Assembly (NCBI GenBank): GCA_910589415.1
Contig: OU342637.1
Coordinates: 31,836,162-31,900,161, forward strand
Length of the DNA: 64,000 nucleotides
Reading direction: 5' to 3'
From: Malachius bipustulatus
Lineage: Eukaryota; Arthropoda; Insecta; Coleoptera; Melyridae
Positions 48,546-61,316 of the stretch are shown piece after piece. The notes below the pieces were generated by a model. That model did no database searches. It was not told the origin of the DNA and saw only the letters and a list, made by a program, of their open reading frames with translations. The translations under genes were made by a program, and so were the position numbers. The number at the start of each line of letters is the position of its first letter. Position 1 is the stretch's first letter.

Positions 48546-49815
48546 CTCACAGCAATTCGTCAAGAACTGTGCAGAATTATTAGTGAATATGGAGGGCAAT
48601 ACACATTTTTTTATATTACAGATTACTGTCGATACGATGTTGAAAAAAATTTCAAATTCGGCATTTAATAATTTTTACGCGCACATTCACCTGGAGGCTA
48701 TAAAAATTTAATCAATTAATCAAGCCACCTCTGCATTTGATCGAATCCAAACAACGCTCGCGGAAAGTAAACAATATACATCGGAACAGTTGTTACATGT
48801 TGGTGTTGGTGAATTTAATTTTTCAAATTCCGTTTCGGGAAATTGTATTATTTATTATCGGCGGAAAATCAGTATTTTCGGCAACTCTTCCATATTGAAT
48901 CCCACAGATTGATGTCAATATACCAACGATTCACATCTAATTAAGAAATTATTATGCAATATGATGCTGCGTTACTCACGAAACCGTAAAGCGTTAAATG
49001 AACAGACAAGTTAAACAGACAGGCTCCTGATAGATAATTACCATTGGATAATATCGAAGTAGATTTCCGGGTTTGCTTTATAAACCCTCTTCGATTGAGT
49101 GATTCCACTTCCCAGCTGCCTATCTCATATATCCGAAATTATTGACTCGATTGATGCCAGTTTGCTTTAACCAAATAGAAACTTCATCTCATATTCATAT
49201 TAAATATGGGCCTATTATTTGAGAACACAACCTGATCTTATTCCTTAAACGTCCGAAATTTTTAATAGAAAAATAAAGAAAAACTTTAATGCAAGAAACG
49301 ACCCCCAGTCTTTATCAGACGCCAGACTTCACATATTCACTTACAATACAACATTTGCCACCACAAAGTGATACATTACCCCCATCTCTCCACTTAAACC
49401 CCTTCACCTCGCCGAAATCGCGCCCCATAAATAGCAAGAGCGACTAGTCCCGAGGGGGCGACTTTGCCAACCCCCATCATCATGAGAACGATAATGCTAT
49501 TCCCGTATTTACTCCCTGGGCACGTCGGGCCCGCACAATGTCCTGCGGCCTGCCTTCTGTCCACCGGTCCGGGCGAGGACGAGGATTGTCCTCCCGGGGG
49601 ATCCCGGCTTGCTGACTGAACGCCGGGATTGTAGTCCTCGTCGGGGTAGAGAATTGGCGGGTCGGGAAATAAGGCGGTATGTATAAATGAGGAGATATTT
49701 CCGGCGGTTTGTTTACAGAGTGATGCGGAAACAATCGTTGCGAAATAAGACCGTTTTAAGTCAGGGAAAAATCAAACTTTTCCTAATACTAATTTTACCT
49801 TAATTCAGTGGATCG
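48546..49815. other. No firm gene; GC-rich patch at 49480-49740
   Basis: The GC-rich patch is open on the minus strand in two frames (for instance a frame with DNPRPRPDRW and another with YPDEDYNPG) and abuts a GTAAAT donor-like site. No acceptor was identified. It may be 3' UTR or an alternative exon of the gene ending at 49816, or a CpG-rich regulatory patch. Confidence 0.4.
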
Positions 49816-50243
49816 TCATCGCTTACCTGAAACAAAAAAATCTAATTACTAAATGAAAGAAAGAAATGAAAGAAACATCTCCCGCTCGAACCAATGAACA
49901 ATGAATTACCTTCACTATGAGGATTGAACCCGTGTACTTCACAGAACCCTCCCGGATTCACGACCGTCTCCTCGAGCGGTTCCTGTCCTTCCCCCAGCTT
50001 CTCCCCCTCGCCGGCCCCCTCGACGGTGAAGGCCGCCTGCCTGGGCGCACCCTCCTCCCGGCGGCGCTGGCACTTGGCGCAGCGACGCATCTCCGAGCGC
50101 ACCCGCAGAAGCCAGACCATCCCGAAAAGGGCCATCGCGTCCGGCTGCCTCATGGCGAGCACGCGCTCATTGCCGCCCGTCGGGGGGACAACGCACATGC
50201 CAGGGTGACTACTGATGCCGGCCGATCGACATTCCGGGATCTG
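49816..50243 (-). CDS. Candidate terminal coding exons of an unidentified host gene
   Basis: Read leftward, exon one spans about 50243-49910. It opens after CCTACTACAG (acceptor) and closes before GTAATTC (donor). Exon two starts at 49826 after TTTTTTTGTTTCAG, a strong polypyrimidine acceptor, and reaches TGA at 49818-49816 in the phase left by exon one. Exon one is strikingly GC-rich in AT-rich surroundings. Its frame encodes about 111 residues, including MALFGMVWLLRVRSE, then RRCAKCQRRREE, a Gly/Glu-rich stretch and GGFCEVHGFNPHSE. I do not recognise the family. The hydrophobic run is too short to claim a transmembrane helix. The plus strand is open too, but lacks such splice sites. Upstream exons were not found. 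Confidence 0.45.
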
Positions 50244-53200
50244 CTGTAGTAGGACGTGCAATTGTCATTATGTCTGACATGCTAAATTTGTCATTCTAGA
50301 GGGTCTGCATGGCAAAAAATCAGACACCAAGAGAGCGTTAAGCAGAAATAAGACCAAGATTAAAACAAGGAGAGTCTTGACGGTCAAATCTTGGCCTTAC
50401 TCTGCGTCCCCTCTTTAAAAATGACAAATTCGGCATACATTTAGTCATAAATTATTTTATGCAATAGTCGGCTTAAGTTATGTCCCTCGTCAGGAACTTA
50501 ACCAGTCCCTTTTTCAGACATACGAGAGGATTTTTTGAAGAAAAACCGACTTTTGCATTATAAACGTCCAATAATGACAATTACAAATTACATTGACTTC
50601 AGTGAGGCCTAAAACTCTCGATGGTCTTCCCCATTGTGGCTTTTTATGAGTCGAAATTCACCGGACAGCTGCCAGCACTAATTTGGGGTCCACACGTCAC
50701 AAGATGAAGAGGCCTGTTGAACGAAATTGCATTCAGATTGCGCCCCTCACTGAAATAAAACTCAAAGCTTGGAATTGGATGTAATAATTATTATTACCCT
50801 TCACCTCTCTGATAAAAGCAAGCTATTGGTGCCCCCCCCCTCCCTCCACTACCCACCAGATATATGAACTTTGTGACAGAATTGCTCATTAGCATTGAGG
50901 CGGTTTTTTGACGTGAGGCTTTGACTAATCATCTTTTTTTTTTACAAAGTCATACGACATCAAATGAAATGAACCCCTTAAATTAATCGATACATGGCGA
51001 TCAAAGCTTTGAGTTCTTCTCAGATGATTTGAATTTCATGAAATCAGGTCGGTGGTGTAATGACATAAATATTGTTGCTAACTCACCGCTAGGAGATAAC
51101 GTTCATTAATATATTCTAAGAATTCTACGCATCTGAAGGCATAGAATGAGGGCGATGTATAAACATAAACTCGTTACAATATTAAATTGTAAGTTTTATT
51201 CTTCTTTTGTTAGATAATTCTCTCAAATGACTCTCAACAAAGTTAAATTAGGCGCAAGAATTAATAAACCGAGCAAACCTGGCGCTGCGTGCGCGTTAAT
51301 TTCTTAAAACAAACTGCCGCGACATAACTCGCTCACATAACTCCCGACCAGAATGTTAATTGGAGGCAGTTTAGTTCACCCCGATGAATTATCTATGAGT
51401 AATGTTGTGACGATCTCCTAAAGATCCTAATCCGCGTGACAAATGGTTTAGGGGGCGTGAAATATGTCGCACACAGTTGTTGGCACACAAGAGCGAAAGA
51501 CAACGCGTAACTCTTTCTATTAGAGTTTTGAAGCCGGCAAAGTTTTATTTCGACAAGAAAGTTCGGGGGAGACTGGTCCGCAGACGTGGGAGGTACGTAC
51601 GTCTGCTTGTTGGAACTCCAGACGAACGTTTTCATCAGGACGCGAGATCCCAGCAGCTATTAACGCTCACACTTCAGCTCTTCCGCATTTATTATACTCT
51701 CGTGTTATAGTTAGGCTATTATGGGTTTCTAGGCGTAAAACTTTTATGATGGTTGGTTGTTGTTGTTGTTGTTGAACAACTTCACAATTACTTACTGAGC
51801 TACCTTGGTAGATCTTTATGCTTATGGGAAACTTTAATATTTATTATAAACTCTTGTTCGGGCGCTTGTAGCTGTTTTTTTTTCAACTTAATACCATCAT
51901 ATGAACGTTATATTAACATTAAACCCACTTCAAATTCGATTAGCTCGTCCTTTTTCGTTAAAAATAAATTTGAAAAAAAATACAAAATGAACGTTACACA
52001 CCCCCCTTACATTGAAGAAAAATACGACTTCGATTTGATTTATGAAATTCTCATGGTCAAGTATTTAGTCCTATAATATACTCAGGGGGAAAATGTCTCC
52101 CTAAAATGATTTTAGGGAACCGAGATTCAGGTAAAAGCAGCAGATGCTAGCAAACTGTCTTGGGGTATTGACCTAGAATTGCCAGTCCATCTATAGCTCA
52201 TCCCCCTCTTTTCCAGAGGTCCCGATAATTGGTTGGGATTTATCCTCAAACGAAGAAGAGGAATTGACTCTTCTTGCTAGCCAGCTATCGACGATGTAAA
52301 AAAATTGCAGCCTGCCAGTGCTCGCCGCCAGGGAGTGTCTATCTAGACTACGTTCACGAGCGATTTGAACCCTCCGAATGAATTATTAATTTGTATACGA
52401 TCAACTACATTATTAATGAAGCCAATAAATTAAATAAATGACCTTGTATGAAAATATTCCTCTCCAATTTTAACAACAGTCCGCCACTGACTAGTTTTCT
52501 TGTTTAAGAAATGGAAGTTAGGTAACTACTGTATTCGTGTCTACTTCAGATAATGGAGGATAATGTGAACGCTTTCGCAGTGCAATTTAATTCCAGTATC
52601 CTCAAAGAAACGCTCCTTTTTGTGTCACCGGGATGCAGGAGCGCTTGCATCATATGCCCGAGGGTGCAGCTTGAATAAAGTAAGCCGACCGCACTTCCGG
52701 ATCCAATTTATGTATCTTGAGTCAGCACACCAGGGCTGTTTGATATATAAAAGTATAAATTTCCTAAGGCACTTAACGGGATTAAGGTTATGGTACTTTT
52801 GAGAGATTCTTGAGGCTTGAGAGCAATCTGTAATCTGTAAGATGGTGACTAAATGGCATTTATGTAATTTGATTACATCTTTCCAGCTCTAACGTCAGTT
52901 ATGTCCGTTAACTGTGCTGCTAAAACTAATAAGAGATGCATTATAGGTATTAGATTTTTTAGTCTAGTCAGCTTTGTCAGACTCTAGACATTTTTTAGTC
53001 AGTTAAACACACAGGAACTCAGAAGAAAAATTATTCACGGCTCTCAAACGTAATTTATAATCGAGTTCTTCTTAATTGTCTCGAAGATATTCTCAAAGCG
53101 AAAGATGCAAAAATATTAACTTGGACAGACAATAAGAAAGGCATCTTCTTTATCCTCAGCCAGTACCAGTATCAAGATTCAACGCACATAAATGTTACTT

Positions 53201-53990
53201 TAATGGAAACTACTCAAGTATGCAACAAACCACTAACTTACCTCCGAAAGACCGTGTATATATGTGCGCTGGGAGAGGCCCACGTAAGTTAGATAAATTT
53301 TTAAACGGGACAAGCCCACCCGAGCAGTACCCGCTCGTGCTAGACTAGCTGTTTGAAATTTAATGTCGTCCGCGTATGCAAGATTAAAGATTCCGGAGAC
53401 CCGAGCCGCAGAAAGAGGTTCGGGAAAATTTATAACGCAAGACAAATTGTTAATAGGGACAGACGTTGTAAACAAGACAATACAGTCGTTACTTTAGTGA
53501 GAGCACACGTAAATTCCTATTAGGGGGACGCCGGTATGGTGTACCCGATAGATTGGACTACTTTCTTTGCAATATCGTAGAGTACCCCTTGACATAACAA
53601 ACTGGAATTCACAAAGCGGAAAATTTAGTGCCTCATGGTCGTGGTCTCGTGTAGCCAGCCATTGTCTCGCATTGCATTATAATATCCGGGAAATTTATGG
53701 TCGTTACTCGCTTCATTCCATTTCCGGGATTATCAATAGAATTTGTTCCGCATCTATGCGGAAATCTGATGGCAGATATGAAGAAATTTCCAATTCAAAT
53801 TAAGTCTAATTGCAATATCAATAAGAAGATTTATAAACCTACTTCTCTTATTAGTTATAAGCGGCCCTTATAAACGAAGGGATAAAATTCGGGCATATTA
53901 TTTGCTACAATCTAATAAGGCCTATGTTTATAATGTTTATAAAGAAGAGTTGGCCGTTACCAGAGCACGGTTCGACCACATGTCGTTGGA
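50244..53990. other. No gene seen; probably intron or upstream DNA of the minus-strand gene
   Basis: Contains only short frames, a (TTG)n run at 51756-51774 and AT-rich DNA. The minus-strand frame at 53233-53475 contains a YADD string but nothing else of an RT. No further exons of the candidate gene could be defended. Confidence 0.45.
51756..51774. repeat. (TTG)n microsatellite
   Basis: About six consecutive TTG/TGT triplets. Confidence 0.85.
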
Positions 53991-54009
53991 GATCCTGTGC
54001 CTCTCTTAC

Positions 54010-54560
54010 TAGCGAGAAGATGTTAACCTGAGGGTCGATGTTAGATCTAAAAAAAATAGGGAGCCAGATGCTGGGCTCTTTAGAGTGAAAAGCAACTGCG
54101 CGGTGAAAAAAATCCTCAAGAGAAGCACCATAAAAGAGTGGATGGTCTCAGAAACTCTGACCAAATGGAACAGATCCACAGGGCAGAGGCATGCGAAGAA
54201 GTTCATCAAAGAACCATCGCACGGGGTTACGACAAATCTACCAGACCTCAGTCTTACCAGACTGGGGATAACGGTAGGCCTGCTCACAGGACACTGTCGA
54301 ACCCCGCAAACACTTAACCAGGGTTGGAGGGGCAGTCGACGGTGAATGTCCATTCTGCCTCGAAGACGGAGAAACGGCGGAGCACATTCTCTGCCATTGT
54401 GAAGAACTAACTATTGGTCCCGATTCCTGTGCCTAGGCGCTGAAAGATTTATGCCAGACATTAGGTCTCTGGAAGTTGGTGAAACCTCTAAAAGAGGAGC
54501 TCTAACTATAGGAAGGGCACAATAGATCTCAACAGGTTACAGTGCACACCTACAAAAGGC
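54010..54560 (+). pseudogene. 3' end of a LINE: post-RNase H region
   Basis: A plus-strand frame at 54085-54345 carries EWMVSETLTKWNRSTGQRHA and GLLTGHCRTP. After a frame change near 54335 it continues GECPFCLEDGETAEHILCHC. The order W..W....G....K.F, GLLTGHC, C-x2-C...ET.EH.L..C is the conserved region after RNase H in several insect LINEs. RT and RNase H are not visible upstream, so only the 3' end was inserted or has survived. Stops follow at about 54435. Confidence 0.75.
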
Positions 54561-55869
54561 ATCCCATTTCAATCTACACTCTATAGAGTGAAAGGTAACA
54601 GACTGCGCTGATTTACCCTTATTATAGAGGTAACCTAAACGATTGGTCTGACAAATGAGCCTGAAATAAATTACAGAAATACCATTTTCATGAAAAGCTC
54701 ACACCTCAACCTGATCCTCTGTACCAGTGTCGTAGCAATGCCAAACAAATTTTTTTCAAATATTCAATAGGAGCAATTATTGCCTTTAAAAGTGGCCCGA
54801 AACTCCTTACTCGTTAATTATGGTAGAAAACAATTATTTGAAGTCTCCGCGCTGGAATTTGATGATCATGGGCCGTAACTTTGTTTAGCAAACATGTAAC
54901 GAGAGTTAAGAGGTTTCAATTTTCTCCTCGGTTGGTTTGTGGTGCCCAAGAGACTTCGCTAATGTTCGTCCTTAATGCTTAGGAATAAGTCTAATTAAGT
55001 ATACATTTAATTACTTTATACAAGTACGAGTTAATGCCTCTTTTATTTTAATTTATTGTCAAATGCAACATTACATCGCTTATAATTGGACTTTTAAAGA
55101 AATAGGTCTTGGAAAAATAACTCCGAATCACTGGTTCGGTGGCCAAGTCGAGACCAAAAATTTTGAAAAGACTTTAATATCTCGAGAAGGCGTATTCGCA
55201 GCAGAGAATGAATTTCAGTCTCTGAATTGTCTTTTCCAAAAAGTCCTTGGGCAAATTTACAAAAATAACAGAATATCGAACTTCGCAAAAAGAACGATGT
55301 TTGTTCCGATTGAAATACCAAAAACAATAATGCTCCGGATTCTCCTGCGGGAGAATTCTCTCCAAGTAATGATCGTGAACATATAAATTGATTTCGCAGA
55401 TGTACGGTTTTAATTATCAGAAATAGGGAACATATCCATGTATCCCAGCCTACGATAAGCGAAACTCCCAGATGAATTTTATCTGCCTCCACGTAATGTT
55501 ATGTTATGGTATAATAATAATTAATGAAGGGAAGTTTCACATTTCTGGTATTAATTTGCATGTTAATCAGTCAAACATGAAATCGATTCTTGTATCAAAC
55601 TAGAACTAAATGTATCGCGTTTATTATTATTGTAGAGTCAATTTAATTATAATTTGATTTAACTGAACTAGGAGAATTTGGCGCTTCTGACTGTATTTTT
55701 AATTTAACTGAGCGGCCATTGTGATTCTTTTCACGGGCAGTGAAGAATTTTCCTCAACATTGTAACGAAATGTGAGGCTTTCGTTTATAGTTATTCTAAT
55801 TAGTTACTTATTAGAGACAGTTTATTACTTTTAGTCAGTTCCAAGCAGGAAAACAGCGCGCATTTAATT
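54561..55869. other. No gene seen
   Basis: AT-rich. Overlapping frames at 55063-55492 on both strands show no recognised domain. Confidence 0.5.
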
Positions 55870-56240
55870 TCTCTGGTGGTTGTAGTGAGTGAGTGCACCG
55901 AGGGGGAAAGGCCGATGCATTGAGTCGGCCTATCCTTGTCCCATAACTCTCGCGCAGAGTGTAATGAGCTCTGAGCGGAGAAGCAGTAATTAATTTTCCT
56001 TTATTTTCAGTTTGTCAGGTCCACGTCTTATTGAGACGTGGATTAACTAGCAGGTTTCGTCTGTGCGGCTTGTGTTGAGGGCCCACGGGGCCTGCTACCC
56101 CCCGTTCTCCAGACGGGCGAGATTCGAGGCCCGTAAGAGTTGATCGCGTGTTCTGGTATAGTAAAACAGGTGACGCGTACTAGCGAAGTGTCGGGGGTTA
56201 CTGAGCAGCGACCGGCGGCGACCGGCTCCTTATCAAAACG
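55870..56240. other. GC-rich structured segment with candidate non-coding exon
   Basis: Two perfect hairpins stand out: GGCCGA / TCGGCC (55910-55915 with 55925-55930) and CCACGTCT / AGACGTGG (56021-56028 with 56034-56041). A plus-strand splice-like pair brackets 56011-56132: TTCCTTTATTTTCAG before it and GTAAGAG after it. All three frames of that interval contain stops, so any exon would be untranslated. The segment might alternatively be a transposon leader or LTR piece. Confidence 0.35.
56011..56132 (+). ncRNA. Candidate untranslated or lncRNA exon, 122 bp
   Basis: Strong polypyrimidine-AG acceptor, GTAAGA donor and an internal 8-bp hairpin with a TATTG loop. Stops in every frame exclude an internal coding exon. 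Transcription is unproven and a chance splice-site pair is possible. Confidence 0.25.
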
Positions 56241-56247
56241 TGATGTG

Positions 56248-56440
56248 CGAATTTAAATTTCACAAGACTCGTATAGCTCCGTTCCAGCAATGCTATCTCA
56301 AATTATTCACTTTATCCTTCTACAAGTAAAATAGAAACAATCGATTGATGTTCAACAAGGTACCTGGAAAGAAGGAATTCCAGCAAGTAAAGTTTCCTTT
56401 TGATGCCCGGAGAGCTCTTGATAAAAAGAGTGAACCGAAC
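56248..56440 (+). repeat. Dispersed repeat C, copy 2
   Basis: Direct-orientation match to 11645-11880, sharing AAATTTCACAAGAC and ACAAGTAAAATAGAAACAA in order. No coding capacity. Confidence 0.65.
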
Positions 56441-57699
56441 TTTTTTGTAACACCATTAGACAATTATTACTAATACCGATCTCCAAAATCCAGTCTACTA
56501 GATTTGAGTTTGTTGGTAAAGACGACAAATGAATGGAAGTGGAAAAGTCATCCCCCTCTCCCCCCACACTTTTTTTTTTCAAGTAGTTAGAGATGACTTC
56601 ATTTCCAGACGGTATTATAGCAGCTACAAGTTATTTGGTTATCAGTGACTTCAAAAACAACAAAAAGAAAGTTTGAGAGAGAAAGATGAAAATTTCTTAG
56701 TACTGAATTACATTTTCATACCTTTCTTTGTAGAAACTTTAGGCCCTTGGAGCTAGGAAGCTACAAAGTTCATTCATATTTTAGAGGCTTTGAGATGAAG
56801 AAAGGAATCTTTGATCAATTAAAATTTGTTTTATTCTCTTATAAAGCGACTAATAAGAATTCTAACCTAATCAAGATAACTTTTCTAGCACCCCCTCCCT
56901 CCCGACCCAACTCCGACTCCATGCATAACAAACTTCAGCAAGAAAAATTATCCAATTTCCTCAAATTAAGCATCAAGCAGCCCATCTACTGGAAAATTCT
57001 ATTAAACGTAAAATTCCTAGAGCCGGCCGAACAAATTAAGTTTCACTTTACAAAGTAACCCGGCGTCGGGGGAAATAGAGATAAGACTGACAACTGGCAT
57101 GCAACGAACGAAACTTGAATATTAATAAACTTATCGGGGCATAATCTGAAGTTCAACGGTGCATTAAATGTCCACAGCAAACTTCACGTTGTTCAAATAG
57201 GGATGCCGACGCAGAAGACCGACCCCAACTTGACGTATTAGTTTCAGGATTATGTCTTGCGAGGCAAGTCTCTGTTCAAACTGAACTTGCCGGGTCCCTT
57301 CCTGTCTTACCTTCGTTTACCCGGCATTGAATACAAGGATACAGACAGCCAGGGCTACCTTTATAGTGGGTGAGTGGGAATTTCGATCGCCTTAATTGAG
57401 GTCAAGTCACGGTGAGGTTGTCGGGAACAATAGAACGACCAACGTTACCTAATAGTTGACAAAAGCGGATTATTAACGTAAATCCTCGTTATTTTTCTAT
57501 TGTAAGGAATTTAATAATAATGTAGCGCTCCGTGCGTCAAGTAGACCCCCCTCAAGGCGTCTACTGGATGATGTTATGATGGTACTTATGATGAAAAAAT
57601 AGGGAAAGAAATTAAGCAATTGAGAGAGTTTGACGCGAATAAGAGGAAATACGAGACTTCTGCGATTAGAACACTCAGATCGTTACAGGAGCGAATGCG
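56441..57699. other. No gene seen
   Basis: AT-rich sequence. A 103-codon plus-strand frame at 56747-57058 has no recognised domain or splice context. Confidence 0.5.
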
Positions 57700-57975
57700 T
57701 AGTATGTGATTTATTGTTAATCAGAATATTGTTCTGTCCCCGTAATAAATTTCCTTACGCAACCGTTCAATAATTTATTGAACTACTAGATCTAATGTAC
57801 CGTTAAGACCGTTTCAAAGGTTATCCCGACGTAGTCATACAGATAAAAGTATTGTTTTCGTAGGTCTGGGCGTCTCCCTAATTGTCTGTTCAATTAAAAG
57901 ACGTCCTGATGCTTTACACCCGGGCAACAACCGTAATAGATACATTAACGCGTGAACCGACGACCAGGCGTTACA
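57700..57975 (+). repeat. Dispersed repeat A, copy 3, ending CGTTACA
   Basis: Shares TGTGATTTATT, CAGAATATTGTTCTGTC, TTTCCTTACGCAAC and a downstream GACGTCC...CGTTACA end with 25175-25420. It matches the reverse complement of 18960-19175 through the CTACTAGATC and GTACCGTTA words missing from copy 2. It therefore contains segments of both other copies. Confidence 0.7.
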
Positions 57976-60900
57976 CCCTATTAATGGCATCACATAGTTC
58001 TAGACTTACGGTCGAGATAATTTCTACCACTACGATTGCATAAATATAAATTATCTGCTTGAGGAAGTACTGGAAATAAAATAAAGTAAATCCGTTATAA
58101 CAGGAATTATGATTTTCTTCAATAGGAGTAAATTATATTTTCTAAAAAACGAGCGTTGATCTGGCAATAAGGAGGACAGGCACTAGCAATATTAAAGCAG
58201 CTCTTTGTTCCCGTCTAGTCCTGGAACGTCCGAGGAGATTCTTATTAAATTGAACGTCTCTTGCAACTAAAAAGAGCAAGACCGGCCAGCTTAATAATAC
58301 CACTCACACGCCGGGAGACAGTGCAGAGAGCATTTTTCAATGTTTTCTCGACTTGGTCTAGGAGTCGAGAGATATTTTATTATAGCAACTTACTGCAATT
58401 TGACACTAGATCCTCTAAGGACGTACCGATTTTACGGGCTTCTCTGCCGGAATGCCACCTCAATTTTCTATGATTTCAACTTCACGCTGTTATGACTTCC
58501 ACGACAAACTCCGGGTTCAAATGGAAACAACTTCGAACTTCGATAAACTCTAATAATTACTGTTGATATTATATATATCTACAGCTACTTATAGATTCTG
58601 GGTATTTCCAGAGCACGTAGCAGGTTCTAAGAACACGGCAAAAGTGATGAATCATCAATTTTTTCTCCAATTTATCGTAATAATGACGCATAGTTCGACA
58701 ATTACGCTCGAGATAAATTTTAATTTGCGATCACTGGAAACTGTGAAATAAAAAACGGGAGTCAGGTAAAAGAACGATGTTACCCGGTTGGGGTCCAAAA
58801 CAAAAAGGAAGCAGCGCTTGGATAAAGTTATTACTCGAACATTGGAGCTCGATTGACAGTTATTGAAGCTCGGCGACATATTACTGAAGATATACAGTGC
58901 TGACGTCTTAATAATTACGTAACAATTGATCCATTATCTAGCCTCAAACTCCTCTAAGTACTTATGGTCGTAATAATTCGATTAAGCTCAATTTAACTGC
59001 TGGCAGCCGCGATAGCAAAAACCGAATTACTCGACACTAACGGAGATGGAATTAGAATTACGCCCATGCTCGTGCATTAATGAAACGTTACCAGAAATTG
59101 AGCCGCGGCCATTTCGCCCAGACAAGCGAAAAAAGGGATTGGATTGACGGTATATAAACAGCCACTTTAACTAGTTTGCCGACAATCGCCACTTCTCCCG
59201 GTGTGTTTCTAATCAACGTTCGGGCGAATGAAAGCTTCTTAAAAGCTGGACGCAGAATTAATTTTAAACGTTCCCTTAACAATATCTTCGCAGGGGTTGA
59301 AACGTACACAGTGCACACCACATGTGGCCGACTATCCAATTACTCCAATCCTTGAATTTAATAGGTGGAGATTACAAAGGATCTCCGATGGAATATACGA
59401 GTACTCGATCCCTTTTAGCGAATTAACTTTTCACGTACATTGTAGTAACTGTTATCGATTCGGAATTGTTACTCCGGGAAATTGCTTCTTGGAAATTGAG
59501 AGGATATGAGGAGGTTACTGCGATTTTCAGGTATTCCAGAGCTAATATTATCTGATTATGATAAGTCATTCATTTATCTCCAATAGATTGTAACATGCCA
59601 ATTATTTCATTCAAATTTAAACTTTAAACAGCCCCCGCCAACTAGAACGTATCGAGTGTTGCAAAAAAAATGATTTAATTTTCCTCATATTATGGTTTAA
59701 CGGGTAAGAAACTCGATGATTTGGTAAGTTTGTCAAATTAATTGCTATTTCAATGGTTTGTGTTTATAAGATTTCGCACTCTCACTCATTATCACTATTT
59801 AATTTGTTTGCTGTTATCCTTCGGCTGCGACATGATGTTTCTAATTAAATTATAGGATTTTTTTCATGGAACAGTCCATTCTATAACGGAGGGGTTTCCA
59901 TGCAGAGCAAGCACGTTGAACCAAGCCACCAGGTTTACAGATATGTGAGAATTTATAACGATCAGGGTGATAAATGCAGGATGGTCTGAGAATCTAAAAC
60001 ACAACGTAGGGTCAGGCCATGTTAAATTTGGGAAAATGAAACACAACGTAGGGCCAGGCTGTTACGTTTAAGAAATATACATTAACGTAATGTTAAATTT
60101 GATTTCACATCTACTTGTGATTGGAAATTTGAGTGAATTGGCAGGGTGTATTCGACTCTGATCAATTAGAAGGATGTAGTTTGCAATAATTTTCAAGTGG
60201 AATTGACGGGTATAATTATTATTGATTGGAGCCTCTAAGAAGAATCAGTTTTAATTGCTGAAGGTACAATTTGAACATTGTTACTTTACGGCAAAGTTTT
60301 ATGTCTACATTAAACGAAGTCATGCTGAATTGATATTCTCGAGATCTCCGATTTACATTTTACTGTTACAGGGTAGTTAAATGTAGAGATAGTTCATTTA
60401 AGTCTTTCGAGGAATATCAAATCGCGCTCCATCTTCCGGCATCGGCTTTTATATTAAAATTTCAACGCGAATCGTTCCGCGGTTACTACTTGAAACTTTC
60501 CGTGACAAAAGAAACCATCTCACCTTCATAATAGTTACACAAACTTATACTTCTCTCACATATCATTTTTATGGCCGGGAACTTTCTGATATGATTCGAT
60601 TAAACTAAAATCGCCCGTGAAAAAGTATAAAAAGTACGGTGCGATGCAATCTTATGGGCCATAAAGGTGATGAATCGGTTTTACTAAGTGAATCAAAACT
60701 GAGCCGGCAAAAATAGTTTTGCAAGTAGTACTTACCACGTTTCTGGCAAAACGTGTTTACTGCAATGAAAGACGTTTCTTTCATTTTTACGTTCAGCTGT
60801 GTACCAACAAGAACGTGACCGTAAAAACTCATTGGCACCGCGCCCTAATTGGACTTCTAATTGGTGAAAACATCCTCAAGCTAAACAGGAAACAATTCCC

Positions 60901-61016
60901 TCGATTTGAGCAGCGCGTTCCGTCGTACCTAAATATTTATTCAAAAAAAGCGCTTCTCTCCATTCAACTTGACTTGGTAGCCAATTCCACTTCATTCCTT
61001 CAACATTACACCATTC

Positions 61017-61041
61017 GCCAGTGCCAGTGCCAGTGCCAGTG
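61017..61041. repeat. GCCAGT hexamer repeat
   Basis: Four consecutive GCCAGT units. It creates alternating Gln-Cys and Gly-Thr strings in the overlapping frames, which are therefore not real proteins. Confidence 0.85.
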
Positions 61042-61295
61042 TCGCTGCCTATTGTTGTTAAACACTCAAAGGGCCGCCGAGACACGAACCTAAAACATGC
61101 ACTCGCCCTTAATTAGCTTATTCAGGTCTTAACTTAGTTTGACAAACATCAACCACCGTCTCTCTTGCCCTTAATTATTACTGTTTTAGTGCGTTTGGTC
61201 TAAGTTTCTATTATATCGGGGCGAAGTTTGGTACAACTAAGACGGTCGGGTCCCGGGGACGTTTTATAATGTAGCTAATGGGCTGCTTTTTGTCG

Positions 61296-61316
61296 CTCTC
61301 TCTCTCTCTCTCTCTC
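61296..61316. repeat. (CT)n microsatellite
   Basis: About ten consecutive CT dinucleotides. The minus-strand frame over it ends in an Arg-Glu repeat as an artefact. Confidence 0.9.

Noticed and set aside
49917..50249. Plus-strand frames of 94-110 codons over the GC-rich exon
   Set aside because: No splice sites or start context support them. GC-rich exons commonly leave the antisense strand open.
53233..53475. Minus-strand frame containing LAYADDI, like an RT active site
   Set aside because: No other RT block (VPQG, LGV, N-terminal motifs) occurs in any frame nearby, and the residues after YADD do not fit a LINE. Judged a chance match.
60719..61093. 124-codon plus-strand frame
   Set aside because: It ends in a hexamer repeat (Gln-Cys string), has no domain and no splice context.
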